From positions 25,688,001 to 25,752,000 of the forward strand of contig NC_089981.1 of NCBI RefSeq assembly GCF_036417845.1: a stretch of DNA of 64,000 bases, written 5' to 3'. A model generated the notes under the pieces. That model was not told where the DNA came from and ran no database searches. It saw only the letters and a list, made by a program, of their open reading frames with translations. The stretch comes from Apteryx mantelli (taxonomy: Eukaryota > Chordata > Aves > Apterygiformes > Apterygidae). Position numbers and translations under genes: made by a program. Shown here piece by piece: positions 61,801 through 64,000 of this stretch (position 1 is its first letter; every line of letters starts with the position of its first letter).

Positions 61801-64000
61801 GATCAGGAATTTCAGCTGAGAAATGAAATAATGTTGTTCTTTGTTACGCTGTCATTTTTGGGTACATGGTTTCTCAGGCTTAATTCCAACCTCTCTTCCT
61901 CTGTCATCCAACTCGAATCTTTATGGTGTGCAGGGGCCAGCTGTGCAAGGGAATGAAAATAGTGGGCTAGCGTGGGCGCCTGGACCTGCTGTGCTTCTCC
62001 TGATCCTGCTGTGATCCACAGTTTCAGTGTGTTCTTTCATCCCATGTGTGACTTCCCTCCCGCCCTGGGGAATATCATCGTGAATGCGTATATTCCCATG
62101 GCCCTCCACAGTTGGTTATCACTGCTTTGCTTTCTTTTTTTTTTCTTTTCACTCCTTGTTGCCATAATGTGATGCTTTTGTTTAGTTGTAGGTCTTTGAA
62201 ATATATCTGTGCGTTTTTACTATATTTTCTGTCCCCCTCCCCCATTTGCATTGCAAACTATTAAGCATCTACCTACAAGGTAAACAAATCTGAGATCTGT
62301 TCTAATAACAGTAATTAGTTGACTGTTATGACTGTTTAAGCATCATTTTACCTTAAAATACCAAACATAAAGATGTAATAATATTGAGAAATGGAAACTT
62401 GGTTTAGAAAAAAATGACAACTGTTTTTGTACTTTGACTTCTCAGAGGAGATTGCTAGGGCCTTCTTTGTAGGTAAAGCTGCAGCTGAAGATTTTAAGGA
62501 ACCTATTGAGAAATAACCTGACAGTATTAAATATGTCATCTCTGTGATGTGTGTGTGGCTCTTGTATGCTCATTGGTTTGGTATTGTAAATAGCTGTGGC
62601 TGTGTTCTTTATTTTGAATGGTCAGAACAGAAGAGACTTGTATTTCTGTTGGAGAGGGAAAAAAAGTAGATTTAACTTTCCTAAACCGGATCTTTACTGC
62701 TCAGTGTTTGAGAACATATGTGTGTTAACTGAGTCACTAAGCTGATTAAAAAACTTTGGGTATTCGGGAAGGAGATAAAGTGTAAAAAAGTCTCTTTAAT
62801 TTTCCTTTCCTTACAAGCTCAATAACTCTTAGATAAGTCAAGAATATAGTTCAGTAAAAGTGCTGTTTGAAAAATAACATTTTGCTTAAGCCGTTTCTTA
62901 TGCCTCTGATTTCCCAGCTCACCTTAAAACTCCTAGCTGAATGACAGAGGTGGGCCCTGGAAAAGTTCATGGTAAAAGGTGGTTCTTAGTCTGCAATGTT
63001 TGTAGCCAATCAGGAAAATGAGTAGTAGATGGGAGCAGAAATAGAAGTGAAAGGGTTCCAGGTGATGCAGCAAGCCAGCTGCAAAGCAAAGATCCCAGGT
63101 CCCATGTTCCACTCCAGCCCTCTGTTCCTTAAGCTTTCTCATTTGTGATATGCCTGAAGGGAGAGTTGGCCAATGTCTGCATGCTCCAGGTAGGTCAGAT
63201 TACTCTGATCTGCGTTGTGTTTCGGTTACTATGTGTGACTTTCACTAAATGTATACGTAAGCTACCTGACCTCTCCAACTGGGGATCCTTCAGTAGGAGA
63301 GGTCCCTATGGAATGAGAAGCAACAGCCTGTTCTTCTGCAAAGACTGGTGGGCTTGTGAGGTCCTTCTGGCAAGGACAAGTAGAGGTTGCCTTCAGCAGC
63401 TTCAGAGAATTAATAGACTCTTGACACTATAGGCTGGTAAGCAATGGTTTATAGTAGTGTTGGAGCTTCTTGGCTGCCAATCATGCTTGATGCTCTGGAG
63501 CAGCAAGTTGCTCTTCTTGTTACAGAGAGTGAATGTGATTCTTGGACTTGCTGGTCAATGGCAGGCTTTCAGGAGACCTGTCAATGATCCTATAGCTCTG
63601 TCTACTGTACCTCAGAGAAGGTCAGGAAAACTGGACTTGGACTGTGTGAATTTAGGGGGAAAGCAAAAACAGGGCTTGTAGTCACAGTTCTGCTACTATG
63701 TATTTAGCAGCTTTGGCCAATTTTACATTTCATCTAGTATTTTAGACATGTCTCATAATAACCTGTAAGGCAGATGCATTATGACCTTTTTTGTCTCCAT
63801 ACTACGTTTGGACTGTATTTGGTATTTAAGAGAAAGTGTCATGCTTTTCTTAAAGAAGTCTTTCCGAATTTGGACTTCATTTCTTGGCTGACCCTTTACA
63901 GTGCTTATAGGACAAAAAAAAGCAGAATTAGAAAAAGTCCCTGTGGGGTCTTTTAAACTCCTTGTCTTCCCCAGGGCTCTGAGAACTTTCCTTGGGCTGT
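58869..64000 (+). other. SERGEF intron 9, truncated by the window edge
   Basis: The human protein continues with VSCGSEHNLAI and SWGWNEHG, and I could not find these codons here, so the next exon lies beyond 64000. The 5.1 kb holds short T- and C-runs (for example near 58893 and 62134) and no recognised element. Confidence 0.7.

Overview
The window is vertebrate nuclear DNA, most likely from a bird. It carries two intron-containing genes in tandem on the plus strand: TPH1 (tryptophan hydroxylase 1) and the first nine exons of SERGEF (secretion-regulating guanine nucleotide exchange factor, also called DelGEF). The bird call rests on compact introns in TPH1, two sharp CpG islands at the promoters, almost no recognisable young interspersed repeats, one weak CR1-like tail, and protein sequence close to my memory of chicken TPH1. 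I cannot name the species. The TPH1-SERGEF order and shared orientation match the mammalian 11p15-type arrangement.

Layout. 1-3.6 kb is upstream intergenic DNA with no gene I recognise. 3.6-4.56 kb is the TPH1 CpG island, with a TATA-like box, a GC box, two CRX/OTX-type motifs and a candidate first coding exon. 6.1-15.5 kb holds the ten classical TPH1 coding exons. All joins obey GT-AG and all phases are compatible. They give a complete 445-residue enzyme from the usual start, or 477 residues from the ATG in the CpG island. 15.5 to about 17.7 kb is the TPH1 3' UTR and short intergenic gap. 17.69-18.24 kb is the SERGEF CpG island and exon 1. 19.0-28.5 kb holds SERGEF exons 2-8. Intron 8 is then about 30 kb (28505-58707), followed by exon 9 at 58.7 kb and an intron that runs off the right edge. 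The last SERGEF repeats and its C-terminus are outside the window.

Function. TPH1 makes 5-hydroxytryptophan, the rate-limiting step to serotonin and, in pineal and retina, melatonin. SERGEF is an RCC1-type beta-propeller protein linked to exocyst and secretion. The two genes are neighbours by ancestry; nothing in the sequence shows that they work together.

The most interesting observation is that the CpG-island exon (4023-4100) and the 5' part of the next exon (6107-6124) form one continuous reading frame into TPH1. This adds 32 residues. The extension begins MQPA and crosses its splice junction as LNKSN, which resembles the start of TPH2 and its LNKPN segment as I remember it, so the two paralogues may share an ancestral N-terminus. 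Second is an Ala-to-Thr change in a motif that I recall as invariant in all aromatic amino acid hydroxylases. I found no unknown multi-gene system. The 30-kb intron looks largely like ordinary non-coding DNA, apart from one CpG-containing block near 54 kb and a small hairpin cluster near 50.1 kb.
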